This document shows positions 1-7,700 of a stretch of 23,004 nucleotides of DNA, in pieces. This DNA is from Candidatus Eiseniibacteriota bacterium (GTDB taxonomy: Bacteria > Eisenbacteria > RBG-16-71-46 > JABDJR01). Each line of letters opens with the position of its first letter. The stretch's first letter is position 1. The translations under genes were made by a program, and so were the position numbers. The stretch spans positions 1-23,004 of the forward strand of contig JABDJR010000060.1 of NCBI GenBank assembly GCA_013003415.1, in the 5' to 3' direction. A model generated the notes under the pieces. That model saw only the letters and a program-made list of their open reading frames with translations. It searched no databases and had not been told where the DNA came from.

Positions 1-2184
1 TCCAAGGTTGGACCCTGACAAAAGAACCAGACGCCCAGTGGCCAAATTATCTCCCGACTTCAAACGGTAAAAGTAGACCCCCTGCGAGATGTTCTGTGGT
101 TGCCATCGCAGCCTAGGATTCGCGAGACTCCAAGGGGCCTCTTTCGAAATCACGAGTCGGCCCTCGACATCAAAGATGGAGAGTTCCGCCCGACCGGAAA
201 CGTCTCCCTCGATTTCAAACGAAAACTGACCCCGACTTGGATTTGGCCACGCGCGAACAAGAAGACTAGGGGTTGTCGGCGGGTCCCAAGGCACCGACAC
301 CACTCCGGCTGAAACCATGCGAGCCAAGAGCTGAACGTAGGATGCCTGATAGACAATGGAGTTCTCGGTAACCTCCCAAGAGTTCTCAGGAAAAGTCGTG
401 TTCCAGGATTTGTAAGACTTTTGGATGGGCTGATTTTGCGGAGGCTCAATAGGTGGTCCTCCATAGGACCCATCGGGTGAGTAGTTTGGGTTGGGGCCGC
501 CGGGAACGAAACCTGGTGCGGGACCAAAGCTGGAGGTTTCCGCGTTATCCCAGACCGTGCCATCATCGAACCACCCGTGATAGAACTCAGGCGCAGAGTT
601 CTCCGCACCCCGCCCGTTCATGTTGCTGAGATATGCAAGCCCCAACGGGTTCACTCCATGAAGGTAGTGCACGTACCCGGCAATGGCATGCTTAAGCTCA
701 AGTTCACTTCCCGGATCAAGCCCGCGGTCGAGGCGATTGACAAAGATTCCGGCTTTGGCCCCCTTAACCGAATTGCTTCCCCACACATAGTGGTTGTCGA
801 TGAGGGGGGCGCCATAGGGGTCGACTTGGTTTGTAGCGTCGGAAAGATACCCTGAAGATCCCACGTCATAGGCGGTCAGAATCTGAGAGCTAACCGAAGG
901 CGTCGCCCCGGCGGTGTTTGTGTAAGCGAGGAGACCGTCTTGGTAAGTGGTTTCAAATTCATAGACGTAGGACCAAAGAATCAAATGCACTTGGCTATAG
1001 TTCGCGTCAACATAGTCACGGTAGCCGTTGTCTCCGGTCGCCTTGAAGAGATACACGGCGGCAACCACGCGATTTGCGGCTTGTTGATAGGCGTCATCTT
1101 CAGCCGCTGCGTTTGAGAAGCCCGCGTTGTTGAAGGTGGAGGGAATCAACCCCGGGTTAGCTTCGAGCCAAGCCCATGCCGCCTCGGCCGCAGACTCTAA
1201 GACGTCGGCATAGGCTACAGAAACCGGATCCCCTAGGGATCGAAAGACAATGCTGGCATGCGCGAACACAGCACAGGCGGAAATGGTGGCGGAGGCGGTG
1301 ATGGGAGCATAGCGTCGTGGAGCCCCATCGGAGCTCGGGGGGCTCCCAGCGCTGAAATCGGTTACGGACACCTTGTGGAGAACGCCGCCTCCCGGTTGCT
1401 GCATTTTCAAGAACCAGTCGAGTTCCCACTGAATTTCGTCCAGCAAGTCGGGAATCAGGTTTCCCGATTCAGGGATGCCCCAGCTATCGGGCCAAACCCA
1501 AGGAGATTGTTCATAAGCAGCAAGCAGTTGATGAAGGGGATCGTCGGCAAAGTTGATGTACTTGTTGTAGTCACCGGCGTCATGCCAACCGCCGGACAGA
1601 TCCAAGGACGTGGCGGGAATCGGATTGTCTACCGCCCTGCAATCAAGATCTTGCTCGGCACCCACATGGCAGGGCGAACCATCTACCCAGTTGGATTCGG
1701 CGTAGGGCAGTGCCTTTGTTACCCCACACCGCTGGTAGAAATAGGTCCGAACGGCGTCTCGAAGCACGCCTTGATAGACGTCATTCGCAATATCAAAAAC
1801 CGCAGAGGACGCGTTGTTGGCAACATCGTGAACGTAATAAGAGCCAGGATTGGTGAGAGTGCTAAAGTCGAAGTGCCAAATCCTGTCCCCGGATTGGCCG
1901 TGCACAGCCCCTCCACTCCAGGCCACGGGAACCGCGGAGAACACAGGTTGGTGGGTGATGGCATCACGCACCTCGTAGCTCCCGCCAGGAGTAAAACTAG
2001 AAGCGGCATTAAAACCGACCACGGGATCAGCAAGCACAGCGATCTTTTTGGAAGCGGGCAAGTATCCAAACTGATCAACGAGAATGTGGGGGCTAAAATT
2101 CTGTCCTGGGGCCGGAGATACAAACACGATAACGAGGACAGCACAAATTAGGACACGTTTTAAGGCACGCTGCGGCCAGACCAT
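1..2184 (-). CDS. Secreted glycoside hydrolase family 9 (endoglucanase-like), C-terminus cut by the window edge
   Basis: The minus-strand frame is open from ATG at 2184 to base 1 (728 codons), so the 3' end lies outside the window. A signal peptide covers about residues 1-28 (KRVLICAVLVIVFVSPAPG). An N-terminal Ig-like domain follows, beginning HILVDQFGYLP, as in GH9 enzymes of the CelD type. The (alpha/alpha)6 catalytic domain shows GGWHDAGDYNKY with the two aspartates D202 and D205 (nucleophile-water activation), HYLHGVNPLGLAYLSNM near residue 505, and WEVTENSIVYQASYVQLL with E607 as the probable catalytic acid. From about residue 645 the protein enters a FlgD/T9SS-type sorting module (AWPNPSRGQFSFEI, then QGVYFYRLKSGD). 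Expected role: extracellular hydrolysis of beta-1,4-glucans; the exact substrate cannot be read. The start is supported by GGAG seven bases upstream. An overlapping ATG at 2197 is in another frame. Confidence 0.93.
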   Translation of the reverse strand, partial: MVWPQRALKRVLICAVLVIVFVSPAPGQNFSPHILVDQFGYLPASKKIAVLADPVVGFNAASSFTPGGSYEVRDAITHQPVFSAVPVAWSGGAVHGQSGDRIWHFDFSTLTNPGSYYVHDVANNASSAVFDIANDVYQGVLRDAVRTYFYQRCGVTKALPYAESNWVDGSPCHVGAEQDLDCRAVDNPIPATSLDLSGGWHDAGDYNKYINFADDPLHQLLAAYEQSPWVWPDSWGIPESGNLIPDLLDEIQWELDWFLKMQQPGGGVLHKVSVTDFSAGSPPSSDGAPRRYAPITASATISACAVFAHASIVFRSLGDPVSVAYADVLESAAEAAWAWLEANPGLIPSTFNNAGFSNAAAEDDAYQQAANRVVAAVYLFKATGDNGYRDYVDANYSQVHLILWSYVYEFETTYQDGLLAYTNTAGATPSVSSQILTAYDVGSSGYLSDATNQVDPYGAPLIDNHYVWGSNSVKGAKAGIFVNRLDRGLDPGSELELKHAIAGYVHYLHGVNPLGLAYLSNMNGRGAENSAPEFYHGWFDDGTVWDNAETSSFGPAPGFVPGGPNPNYSPDGSYGGPPIEPPQNQPIQKSYKSWNTTFPENSWEVTENSIVYQASYVQLLARMVSAGVVSVPWDPPTTPSLLVRAWPNPSRGQFSFEIEGDVSGRAELSIFDVEGRLVISKEAPWSLANPRLRWQPQNISQGVYFYRLKSGDNLATGRLVLLSGSNLG

Positions 2185-2189
2185 AGTTA

Positions 2190-2218
2190 GACTCCATTTT
2201 TAGGAACACAAATGGAGT
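2190..2218 (-). promoter_or_regulatory. Hairpin that would sequester the GH9 ribosome binding site
   Basis: ACTCCATTT at 2191-2199 and AAATGGAGT at 2210-2218 are a perfect 9-bp inverted repeat with a 10-base loop. Read on the minus strand, the second arm contains the GGAG Shine-Dalgarno of the hydrolase and ends seven bases before its ATG. A folded leader would hide the ribosome site. The repeat is seen directly; the regulatory role is inferred. Confidence 0.5.
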
Positions 2219-2227
2219 TTGCGGCAG

Positions 2228-2277
2228 GCGTGACCCAAACTCTTGGCTGTCATTGTACCAACAAACTTGAGTCACGC
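2228..2277. repeat. Interrupted inverted repeat upstream of the GH9 gene
   Basis: GCGTGAC at 2228-2234 is matched by GTCACGC at 2271-2277. With one mismatch the complementarity extends through CAA/TTG, giving 10 of 11 positions. It lies 44-93 bases upstream of the hydrolase start, where an operator or leader element would sit, and also just downstream of the sulfur operon. There is no T-run, so it does not look like a terminator. Confidence 0.3.
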
Positions 2278-2350
2278 ATACGCATTGAGAACATGGTTCC
2301 CTTACATGCAGACTGCATTCCAGGCCGCTTCAAGCGCTTCGCGAGTTCAG

Positions 2351-2872
2351 CTAAATGAACAGAAGTTGGGTGCCCTTACCTTCGGCGCGTTCGTAGAAAT
2401 CGCCAACGGTTAGCACGCCATCGATATCCTCGTAGAGATCCTCTTTGTCGAGGTGGAACATCTCCATAGCCAGTTTGCAGGCCCAAAGCTTCACGCCGGA
2501 CGCGCTGAGCATCTCCAGAAACTCACTCACTCCGGGGATGTCCAACTTCTCCATTTCGCTCTTCATCATTTTGGTGGCCAGAGCCTCCATACCCGGCAGA
2601 CCGCCAACCATGGTTGGGATGTGCATGGCAGGATTGCCAACCGTGGCGACATGGAGCTTTTCCATCTTCTTCTTGTTGATGGCCTCAAGCCCAAAGAAAG
2701 TGAAGAAGATCTCGGCCTCAATGCCTTCCATGCGAGCGCCATTCGCCAGAATGAACCCGGCGTATACATTGTCTAAGGTCGCCTTGGAAAGAATGAGGAG
2801 CATCTTCCGCACCTTTTCGTCGTCTTTCTTCTCCGGCGACTCAACTTTTACGATTTCTTGTTCCTTCAACAT
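2351..2872 (-). CDS. DsrE/DsrF-family (DsrE2-like) sulfurtransferase-type protein
   Basis: The 173-residue protein matches the DsrE2/peroxiredoxin-like (COG2210-type) pattern. A beta strand with KMLLILSKATLDNVYAGFILANGA is followed by AEIFFTFFGLEAINKK, a Met-rich variable stretch, and GVKLWACKLAMEMF carrying the only cysteine, C132. It ends with GVLTVGDFYERAEGKGTQLLFI. In this family the conserved cysteine accepts and passes on sulfane sulfur, often in partnership with TusA or DsrC-type carriers. The first 20 residues are a charged extension. The start is firm: GGGAGGTG lies six bases upstream of ATG and overlaps the stop of the preceding carrier gene, so the two are probably translationally coupled. 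It is the last gene of the arsR-sqr-carrier operon. The partner and direction of sulfur flow are inferred. Confidence 0.88.
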   Translation of the reverse strand: MLKEQEIVKVESPEKKDDEKVRKMLLILSKATLDNVYAGFILANGARMEGIEAEIFFTFFGLEAINKKKMEKLHVATVGNPAMHIPTMVGGLPGMEALATKMMKSEMEKLDIPGVSEFLEMLSASGVKLWACKLAMEMFHLDKEDLYEDIDGVLTVGDFYERAEGKGTQLLFI

Positions 2873-2883
2873 TATGCACCTCC

Positions 2884-3192
2884 CTAGATGCAGCTTGCAG
2901 GTTTAGGTATCCCAGCAATTCGGCTGGACTTCTTTAGCGGGCCGTCCGGGAAGAGCTGGTAGAGCTCCTTGATTGAAACCGGGCCACGCTTGCCCAGAGA
3001 GCGAAGCGAAAGCGATGCCGAATTGCGGTATTGATCTTGGATGTAATCGATCACCGACCAATGTTGATCCGTCATCTCAATCCCTTCTTCCCGAGCAATC
3101 TCAATCCCGATTTCGCGAGTCCACTGAGACAAATCCGTCAGATAACCTTCTTCGTTCACCGAAATCATCGCACCAGCTAGTTCCTTATCCAT
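2884..3192 (-). CDS. TusE/DsrC-like sulfur carrier with a single C-terminal cysteine
   Basis: The 102-residue protein opens with the DsrC/TusE signature (VNEEGYLTDLSQWTREIG, then MTDQHWSVIDYIQDQY) and ends in RIAGIPKPASCI. The penultimate cysteine C101 is the family's sulfur-carrying CysA. The position eleven residues upstream, CysB in true DsrC, is Ser90, so the intramolecular trisulfide chemistry of DsrC is not possible; this resembles TusE. The middle is several residues shorter than in E. coli TusE (RSLGKRGPVSIKELYQLF), lacking the usual insertion. Its ATG at 3192 overlaps the stop of sqr by eight bases, and AGGAG lies upstream within sqr. It probably receives sulfur produced by SQR and exchanges it with the DsrE-type protein. 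The family call is strong; the partner assignment is inferred from context. Confidence 0.9.
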   Translation of the reverse strand: MDKELAGAMISVNEEGYLTDLSQWTREIGIEIAREEGIEMTDQHWSVIDYIQDQYRNSASLSLRSLGKRGPVSIKELYQLFPDGPLKKSSRIAGIPKPASCI

Positions 3193-4441
3193 GACTCACC
3201 ATCTCCTTTTCGATTTTCTTGCCTCGCTCACTCATGGTCGCTCCCACAAAGGGAATATGCCGAGCCTTGAGCAGCATGTTCCAGTACACCCACTTAAAGG
3301 CCATCTTGCCAAAGTGGTTCACTCGACTCTCTTTCAAGAGGGTTAGAGGTCCGACCCCAGGAAAGGGGAAGGTTCCTTCGACCGGTTCTTGGGTGTAATT
3401 AAAGTCGATCAAAAGGGCCTTTCCGTGACCCGTCTCTACAAAGCAGTTGGCGTGGCCATCGAACTCGTGCTTTAAGGGTTGACCCTTAATGAAACGCAGG
3501 ATGTTTTCGGTCAAGATTTCTGCCTCAAAATGCGCTACCGATCCGGCCTTCGAGGCGGGAACGTTAGTCGCGTCACCGAGGGCAAAGATGTTTTCCTTGA
3601 TCGTGGTCTGTAGCGTGGCATGGTTCGTCGGGACGTAGTTCAAATCGTCGCCAATACCAGCCCGCTCCACCATGGGGTCTCCCATATTGGTGGGGATCGT
3701 CACCAGCAAATCGTAGGAAACTTTCTTGCCGCCGTAGTCGATGAGCTGCTTTTTGTCATTGTCGATGCGTTCGACTGCAAAATTGCTCACGATCTCAATG
3801 TCCTTGTCTCTCAACAAATGACCTAACTTCTCCGTGGCCGTGGGTTTGGTAAACGCACCATCTAGAGGCGTGACGAAGGTCAGATCGACCATGTCTCGCA
3901 GGCCTTTCTGGTGGAAGAAGGAGTCCGCGAGGAACACAAACTCGAGGGGAGCCACCGGGCACTTGATGGGCATCTCGCAAATGTGGACGACAAGCTTGCC
4001 CCCCTCCCACTCACGCAGTTTGTCCCGTAGCGCTTTGGCTCCGTCGAAGGTGTAGAAGTCAAAAATGTCTTTGTGCCACCCAGAGCCGAGCATTCCCGGA
4101 GTTTCTTGAGGGGCAATCTTGGTCCCCGTGGCAATGATCAAGATGTCGTAGGAGAGCTGGTCCCGGTTGGTGAGATGAACCAGGTTTTCTTCGGGTTCAA
4201 TGCGATCAATACCCTCTTGAACCAGATCGACACCCTCGGGGATAAACTTCTTGATGGGTTTCTTGATCTGTTTTGGTTTGTAGGTGCCGAAAGGAAGGAA
4301 CAGAAAACCGGGTTGGTAATAGTGGGTTTTCTCTTGATCGACGATCGTGACGTGCCAGTCGTTGCGGCTGAGCTTGGGGCGCAGGTGATTGGCCATCATA
4401 GTTCCAGCCGTGCCTGCTCCAAGAATAAGTAACCGTCTCAT
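3185..4441 (-). CDS. sqr: Sulfide:quinone oxidoreductase (FAD-dependent)
   Basis: The 418-residue flavoprotein has an N-terminal dinucleotide fold (RRLLILGAGTAGTMMA), a second glycine motif region with IIATGTKIAP, and the FAD-closing motif FALGDATNVPASKAGSV (residues 286-302). Redox cysteines are C161 in MPIKCPVAPLEF, preceded by C155, and C333 in GHANCFVETG. C161 and C333 match the pair that holds the sulfur bridge in SQRs. The C-terminal third has the amphipathic membrane-binding segment (FGKMAFKWVYWNMLLKARHIP). It oxidises sulfide to sulfane sulfur or polysulfide and passes electrons to the quinone pool at the membrane. ATG at 4441 is preceded by AGAGG. It sits 55 bases after the ArsR gene and overlaps the carrier gene, forming an operon. 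A flavocytochrome c sulfide dehydrogenase is less likely because no secretion signal is seen. Confidence 0.93.
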   Translation of the reverse strand: MRRLLILGAGTAGTMMANHLRPKLSRNDWHVTIVDQEKTHYYQPGFLFLPFGTYKPKQIKKPIKKFIPEGVDLVQEGIDRIEPEENLVHLTNRDQLSYDILIIATGTKIAPQETPGMLGSGWHKDIFDFYTFDGAKALRDKLREWEGGKLVVHICEMPIKCPVAPLEFVFLADSFFHQKGLRDMVDLTFVTPLDGAFTKPTATEKLGHLLRDKDIEIVSNFAVERIDNDKKQLIDYGGKKVSYDLLVTIPTNMGDPMVERAGIGDDLNYVPTNHATLQTTIKENIFALGDATNVPASKAGSVAHFEAEILTENILRFIKGQPLKHEFDGHANCFVETGHGKALLIDFNYTQEPVEGTFPFPGVGPLTLLKESRVNHFGKMAFKWVYWNMLLKARHIPFVGATMSERGKKIEKEMVSHG

Positions 4442-4496
4442 AACTACCTCTTTTCAAATCACTTTGACAAGGGAGGCCGACGGTTTGCGGGCCGCC

Positions 4497-4817
4497 CTAC
4501 TTCATGAACTCACTTTCAATGCAGGTCACGAGGTCCTCGAGGTGAGGCTTTGCTACCTCGTAGTACACCTTGCGACCTTCGCGCTGGCTCGTGAAAAGCC
4601 CACACCGCTGCATGAGTCGAAGATGCTCGGAAGCAACGTTGTCAGGAACGTTGCAATCAAGAGCGATTTCTCCAACCGTGTAGCGCCCGTTTAGAAGAAG
4701 CTGAATCATGCGGATGCGCACCGGGTGAGCCACGGTGCGAAGGCATTCCGCGGCCCGTCCCAAGGCTTCCATGTTTGCCGGTTCGAGCTTCTTTTGACTT
4801 TTGGCGCTTGCTTTCAT
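4497..4817 (-). CDS. ArsR/SmtB-family regulator of the sulfide operon
   Basis: This 106-residue winged-helix regulator contains AAECLRTVAHPVRIRMIQLLL, the recognition region YTVGEIALDCNVPDNVASEHLRLM, and the beta wing GLFTSQREGRKVYYEV. The frame is open further upstream, but the start at 4817 is chosen because TAAGGAGA lies directly before it and the family begins near here. Cysteines are at 25, 55, 72 and 99. C55 is in the recognition-helix region and C99 in the last helix. Persulfide-sensing ArsR proteins of the SqrR/BigR type use a pair of cysteines, so a thiol switch is plausible, but the exact pair is not established here. It is the first gene of the sqr operon and probably represses it until sulfide or persulfide appears. 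Confidence 0.9.
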   Translation of the reverse strand: MKASAKSQKKLEPANMEALGRAAECLRTVAHPVRIRMIQLLLNGRYTVGEIALDCNVPDNVASEHLRLMQRCGLFTSQREGRKVYYEVAKPHLEDLVTCIESEFMK

Positions 4818-4838
4818 GGGTTTCTCCTTACGCTTAAT

Positions 4839-4866
4839 ATATCGGAACATCCCGAGGTATCGATAT
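4839..4866. promoter_or_regulatory. Candidate ArsR operator, dyad upstream of the regulator gene
   Basis: ATATCG at 4839-4844 and CGATAT at 4861-4866 form a perfect 6-bp dyad centred about 35 bases upstream of the regulator's start codon. A -10-like TATATT lies next to the proximal arm on the minus strand. Autoregulated ArsR genes often carry AT-rich dyads of this size over the promoter. No good -35 hexamer is evident. Confidence 0.4.
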
Positions 4867-4990
4867 TTCATTGTAGGAATAGGAGATTTCGCTATTGGGA
4901 ATGCCTGGTCAGTGGTGAGGGTTAAAAACGGAAACCCAACCACGCTAACACGTTGCCCTAGTGCCTATTGCGGAACCTGCTCAGCCGGCT

Positions 4991-5653
4991 TTAGGCCTGC
5001 TCCGCGAGGCGTTTCACGGTTCGAAGCATGCGTTGTTCCATCACGAAATCGATGGACTGTTCCAGGGAACCGAGAACACGTCGCCACCACGTTTCTTGCT
5101 TTCGAGCTTCGACGCCGCGAAGGATCAGTCGGCAACCGCGGTGTGGGTTCGGTTCAAGATACATGGACCAGGAGCGGGCTGGATCGTTCCCTGACTCGGT
5201 CGATTTCGCTCCTTCTGGATCCCCAAAACAGAGACGTCGATTGGGTTCAACACTTGCTACTGGAATCCCGGGAGCTTTGGGATGAAGGAAGACCTTATCC
5301 CCCACCGCTAGGTTCTGCATGGCGGGTTGAATGCTCTCGACGTTGGTAACGGGAATACCGACTAAGCGTTCCAACAACTCATAGGAGTAGAAACCGGCTC
5401 GACCAAAGCCAAACTGCACTAACCAGGGCCAGACAAAACCTGCGGGGGCTCTGATATCGATCGCCCGGGTGTAAACATGCTTTGCTTCGGATACAAATTG
5501 ATCGCCAAACCAAGATCGGTCTCGCTCTGCACGACGCGATCCCCAATCTTTCAACCAACGTTTCGAAACCGGCCAGGTGAGGAGTGAGGCTCCGGACACC
5601 AGGAGCCCTTCAATTCCCTCCCCCAGGAAGCGGCGAAAACTACGCTTCTTCAT
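4991..5653 (-). CDS. SRPBCC (START-like) superfamily protein
   Basis: The 220-residue protein has a lysine/arginine-rich start (MKKRSFRRFLGEGIEGLLVSG), then a SRPBCC-type region. The segment YTRAIDIRAPAGFVWPWLVQ is the typical 'ligand-binding domain opening with pairing to WPWL', and RAGFYSYELLERLVGIPVTN follows. The final third has strands (SWSMYLEPN, CRLILRGVEA) and a long C-terminal helix (SLEQSIDFVMEQRMLRTVKRLAE), as expected for a hydrophobic-cavity fold. Such proteins bind lipids or other small hydrophobic ligands; the ligand here is unknown. GGGAGG lies seven bases before ATG. The gene stands alone: the sulfur operon lies downstream and a terminator-like element on the opposite strand lies just upstream. 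Confidence 0.75.
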   Translation of the reverse strand: MKKRSFRRFLGEGIEGLLVSGASLLTWPVSKRWLKDWGSRRAERDRSWFGDQFVSEAKHVYTRAIDIRAPAGFVWPWLVQFGFGRAGFYSYELLERLVGIPVTNVESIQPAMQNLAVGDKVFLHPKAPGIPVASVEPNRRLCFGDPEGAKSTESGNDPARSWSMYLEPNPHRGCRLILRGVEARKQETWWRRVLGSLEQSIDFVMEQRMLRTVKRLAEQA

Positions 5654-5686
5654 AGTAGACCTCCCTCGAGATCCTTCTCGCCTTTT

Positions 5687-5722
5687 CCTCTGATCGTCAC
5701 CTCGGTCAGAGGTGCTTTTTTT
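5687..5722 (+). terminator. Terminator-like hairpin on the plus strand with a competing hairpin
   Basis: CACCTC (5698-5703) and GAGGTG (5709-5714) form a 6-bp stem with a 5-base loop, followed by C and seven T residues, which is the form of an intrinsic terminator for plus-strand transcription. An alternative stem pairs CCTCTGA (5687-5693) with TCAGAGG (5706-5712), and the two cannot coexist. No plus-strand gene is seen upstream; it would end a transcript antisense to the SRPBCC gene. Confidence 0.45.
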
Positions 5723-5827
5723 AAACCCTATTGCTTCAGAAGGCCGTGGTGAAGCTGACCTTCATTTTGAACATATCAAGAATTGAAGGGCGAACAAATA
5801 GCAATCGCCAACCGCCGCATTCCGAGG

Positions 5828-7195
5828 CTAGTTCAGGCGTTTGCCGGCCGGCGCTCCTTCACCAGTCCCCCAAACCAACTGACTCACTGCCCCATCCGCA
5901 TCACGTTCAAACCGCACGGTTGCGTAGAGCATGCGTGAGAACCAGTCTCCATTTTTCAAAGGTGTGAGTTCTGAAAAGCCGCCTTGGTTGGCCCGAGCGA
6001 GAAGTCGTCCGCTGGATACGCTGATCGACACAATGAAGTTTGGACCAAAGGCATACTGGCCTACGTACGCCGCTAGGTTGGTTGGAGGCGACGCGAACTC
6101 CCGCGGCGTTCCCAACGCATAGTCCTCACCGAAGACAGCCGCGGCAATCCATTGTCGAATCTCATCTCTTGCTACCGACTCCACGTTGCTCAAGACGGCA
6201 ACCGTCAGTTCCTCGTTGGGATAATAAGCAAGATCAGACGCATAGCCCGCAACGCGCCCGTCATGACCAATCACATCTCGTCCGAACCGAGTGAAGACAC
6301 TCACTCCGTACCCGTAACCATTACCGTGGTCTTGAGTGAACTTCGCGTAACTGGTTGGGCTGAGGAGTTCACCGCCGTGCAACGCTTGGTTCCAGCGAAG
6401 AAGGTCCTCCGCCGAGGACCATAGCGAGCCAGATCCGGATAAGAAGGCGGGTGCAATCGGCAAGACCGCCTCCACTTGGGAAGAGCCCCAAGGTGCGTAA
6501 CCGGGAACAGGACCCGGCCGTGCCGGGCCCGGGTCATGGGTCATGGTGCGAAGGCCCAAAGGCTCGAAGATCCGCGCCTTGAGAAACTCGCCGTAAGCGG
6601 TTCCTGAAACGCGTTCGATAACGGCCGCCAGAACCGCATAGCCTCCGTTGCTGTAGGCGTATCTTGAGCCAGGGTCATGCGTCAGCGGTAGCGCGGCCAA
6701 ATCTTGAATCACTTCTTCGAAGGCCGCGACTTGACCTCCCGTGGATCCGAAGCGCTTAAGGGAGTAAATGTCCCCGATTCCCGACGTGTGGGCGAGTGCT
6801 TGATGAATTGTGATTGGCGGATGAGATCCAAACTCGGGCAAGAACTTAGAAATGACATCGCTTGTCTTTAGAATCTCGTCGTCTTCAAGGAGCAGAATCG
6901 CGGCTGCGGTGAATTGCTTGGAGACCGATCCGATCATGAAAACACCGTGTTCATGATGAGCTGTCCCTAGTTCGATGCTCGAGAGCCCGTGAGCTGAGAT
7001 CAGGGGCGCGTCGTCGCCCTGTTGGATCGCAATGACTCCCATGAAGTCCTTCGCTGCGGCGTAGGGCGCGACGATTTGGTCAATCTGGGTTGCCAAGTCG
7101 GACGGTGCTACAACCTGAGCGAAGGCGCCCCGGGAATGGACGGTGCCGAGAAGAAGCGCCATCGCGAACAAGAACGTGGTTGATTTTGGAGTCAT
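5828..7195 (-). CDS. Secreted class C beta-lactamase-like serine hydrolase
   Basis: The 455-residue protein starts at ATG 7195, chosen because a signal peptide follows directly (MTPKSTTFLFAMALLLG, cleavage near AFAQ). A longer GTG frame from 7273 would bury it. The catalytic SxxK is S90-V-S-K93 in FMIGSVSKQFTAAA; the tyrosine motif is Y181-S-N183 in RYAYSNGGYAV; and the third motif is H311-D-G in GHDGRVAGYASDL, the HxG form common in esterases and peptidases of this family rather than KTG. A C-terminal beta domain from about residue 370 (AAYVGQYAFGPNF) resembles the DUF3471-type domain. It probably acts outside the cytoplasm as an esterase, D-aminopeptidase or amidase; true beta-lactam resistance is not implied. 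No strong Shine-Dalgarno is seen (GGAG lies 11 bases upstream). Confidence 0.88.
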   Translation of the reverse strand: MTPKSTTFLFAMALLLGTVHSRGAFAQVVAPSDLATQIDQIVAPYAAAKDFMGVIAIQQGDDAPLISAHGLSSIELGTAHHEHGVFMIGSVSKQFTAAAILLLEDDEILKTSDVISKFLPEFGSHPPITIHQALAHTSGIGDIYSLKRFGSTGGQVAAFEEVIQDLAALPLTHDPGSRYAYSNGGYAVLAAVIERVSGTAYGEFLKARIFEPLGLRTMTHDPGPARPGPVPGYAPWGSSQVEAVLPIAPAFLSGSGSLWSSAEDLLRWNQALHGGELLSPTSYAKFTQDHGNGYGYGVSVFTRFGRDVIGHDGRVAGYASDLAYYPNEELTVAVLSNVESVARDEIRQWIAAAVFGEDYALGTPREFASPPTNLAAYVGQYAFGPNFIVSISVSSGRLLARANQGGFSELTPLKNGDWFSRMLYATVRFERDADGAVSQLVWGTGEGAPAGKRLN

Positions 7196-7352
7196 GAGCT
7201 GGGGGTCTCCGGATCTATGCCAAGGTACGTTCGACAAAGAGGCTGAGGGAAGGTATGGGTAGAGTGATCCCACGCAGCAGCGAGCCTTCAGACAGTAGGA
7301 CGAATTAGACCGCCAAAGTGTTCAAAGTTTCTTGACTGAGATCACAATACAT

Positions 7353-7700
7353 TTAGGCCTTCCTGCCAACCATCTCAACGGGGGCGATGTTTGCGACCAT
7401 GTTTTGAATCTTGATCGGGGCTTCGGGTCCCATCATGAGATGAAGCCCAAGGGGAGGAGGACCACTTGCAGCTTGAGTTCTTGTTCGAAGGGATTCAAAG
7501 AACTCCAGAGCAAACTCTTGGCGGTTGCGTTCGCTAACCACCTCAAAACCGTTCTCTTCCAGAGATTGTCTGTACTCTTCGGGTGACGAAAGAGCGCTTC
7601 CCTCAGAACTGGTGGCCCAGGGCACCGGAAAAGTAAGCGGTCCAGGATTGACCTGCATAATGTCGTAAATACCAAACAGACCTTGGGGCTTCAGCGGCAA
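7353..7700 (-). pseudogene. 3' half of a class I SAM-dependent methyltransferase gene (remnant)
   Basis: The readable stretch begins LPLKPQGLFGIYDIM and continues FPVPWATSSEGSALSSPEEY, then ENGFEVVSERNRQEFALEFF and GPPPLGLHLMMGPEAPIKI. This is the C-terminal half of a UbiE-like methyltransferase: strand 5, the active-site loop and the last strands. The Rossmann half with the glycine-rich SAM-binding motif is absent. The frame is entered only from an unrelated open frame upstream, the sole upstream start in frame being a GTG without a ribosome site. The remnant is therefore probably not made as an enzyme. Its junction with the preceding small gene falls near 7700. Confidence 0.75.

Noticed and set aside
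1258..2151. 297-codon plus-strand open frame
   Set aside because: It lies wholly inside the GH9 gene on the other strand, has no ribosome site, and encodes no family-like sequence, whereas the minus-strand frame shows signal peptide, catalytic and sorting motifs.
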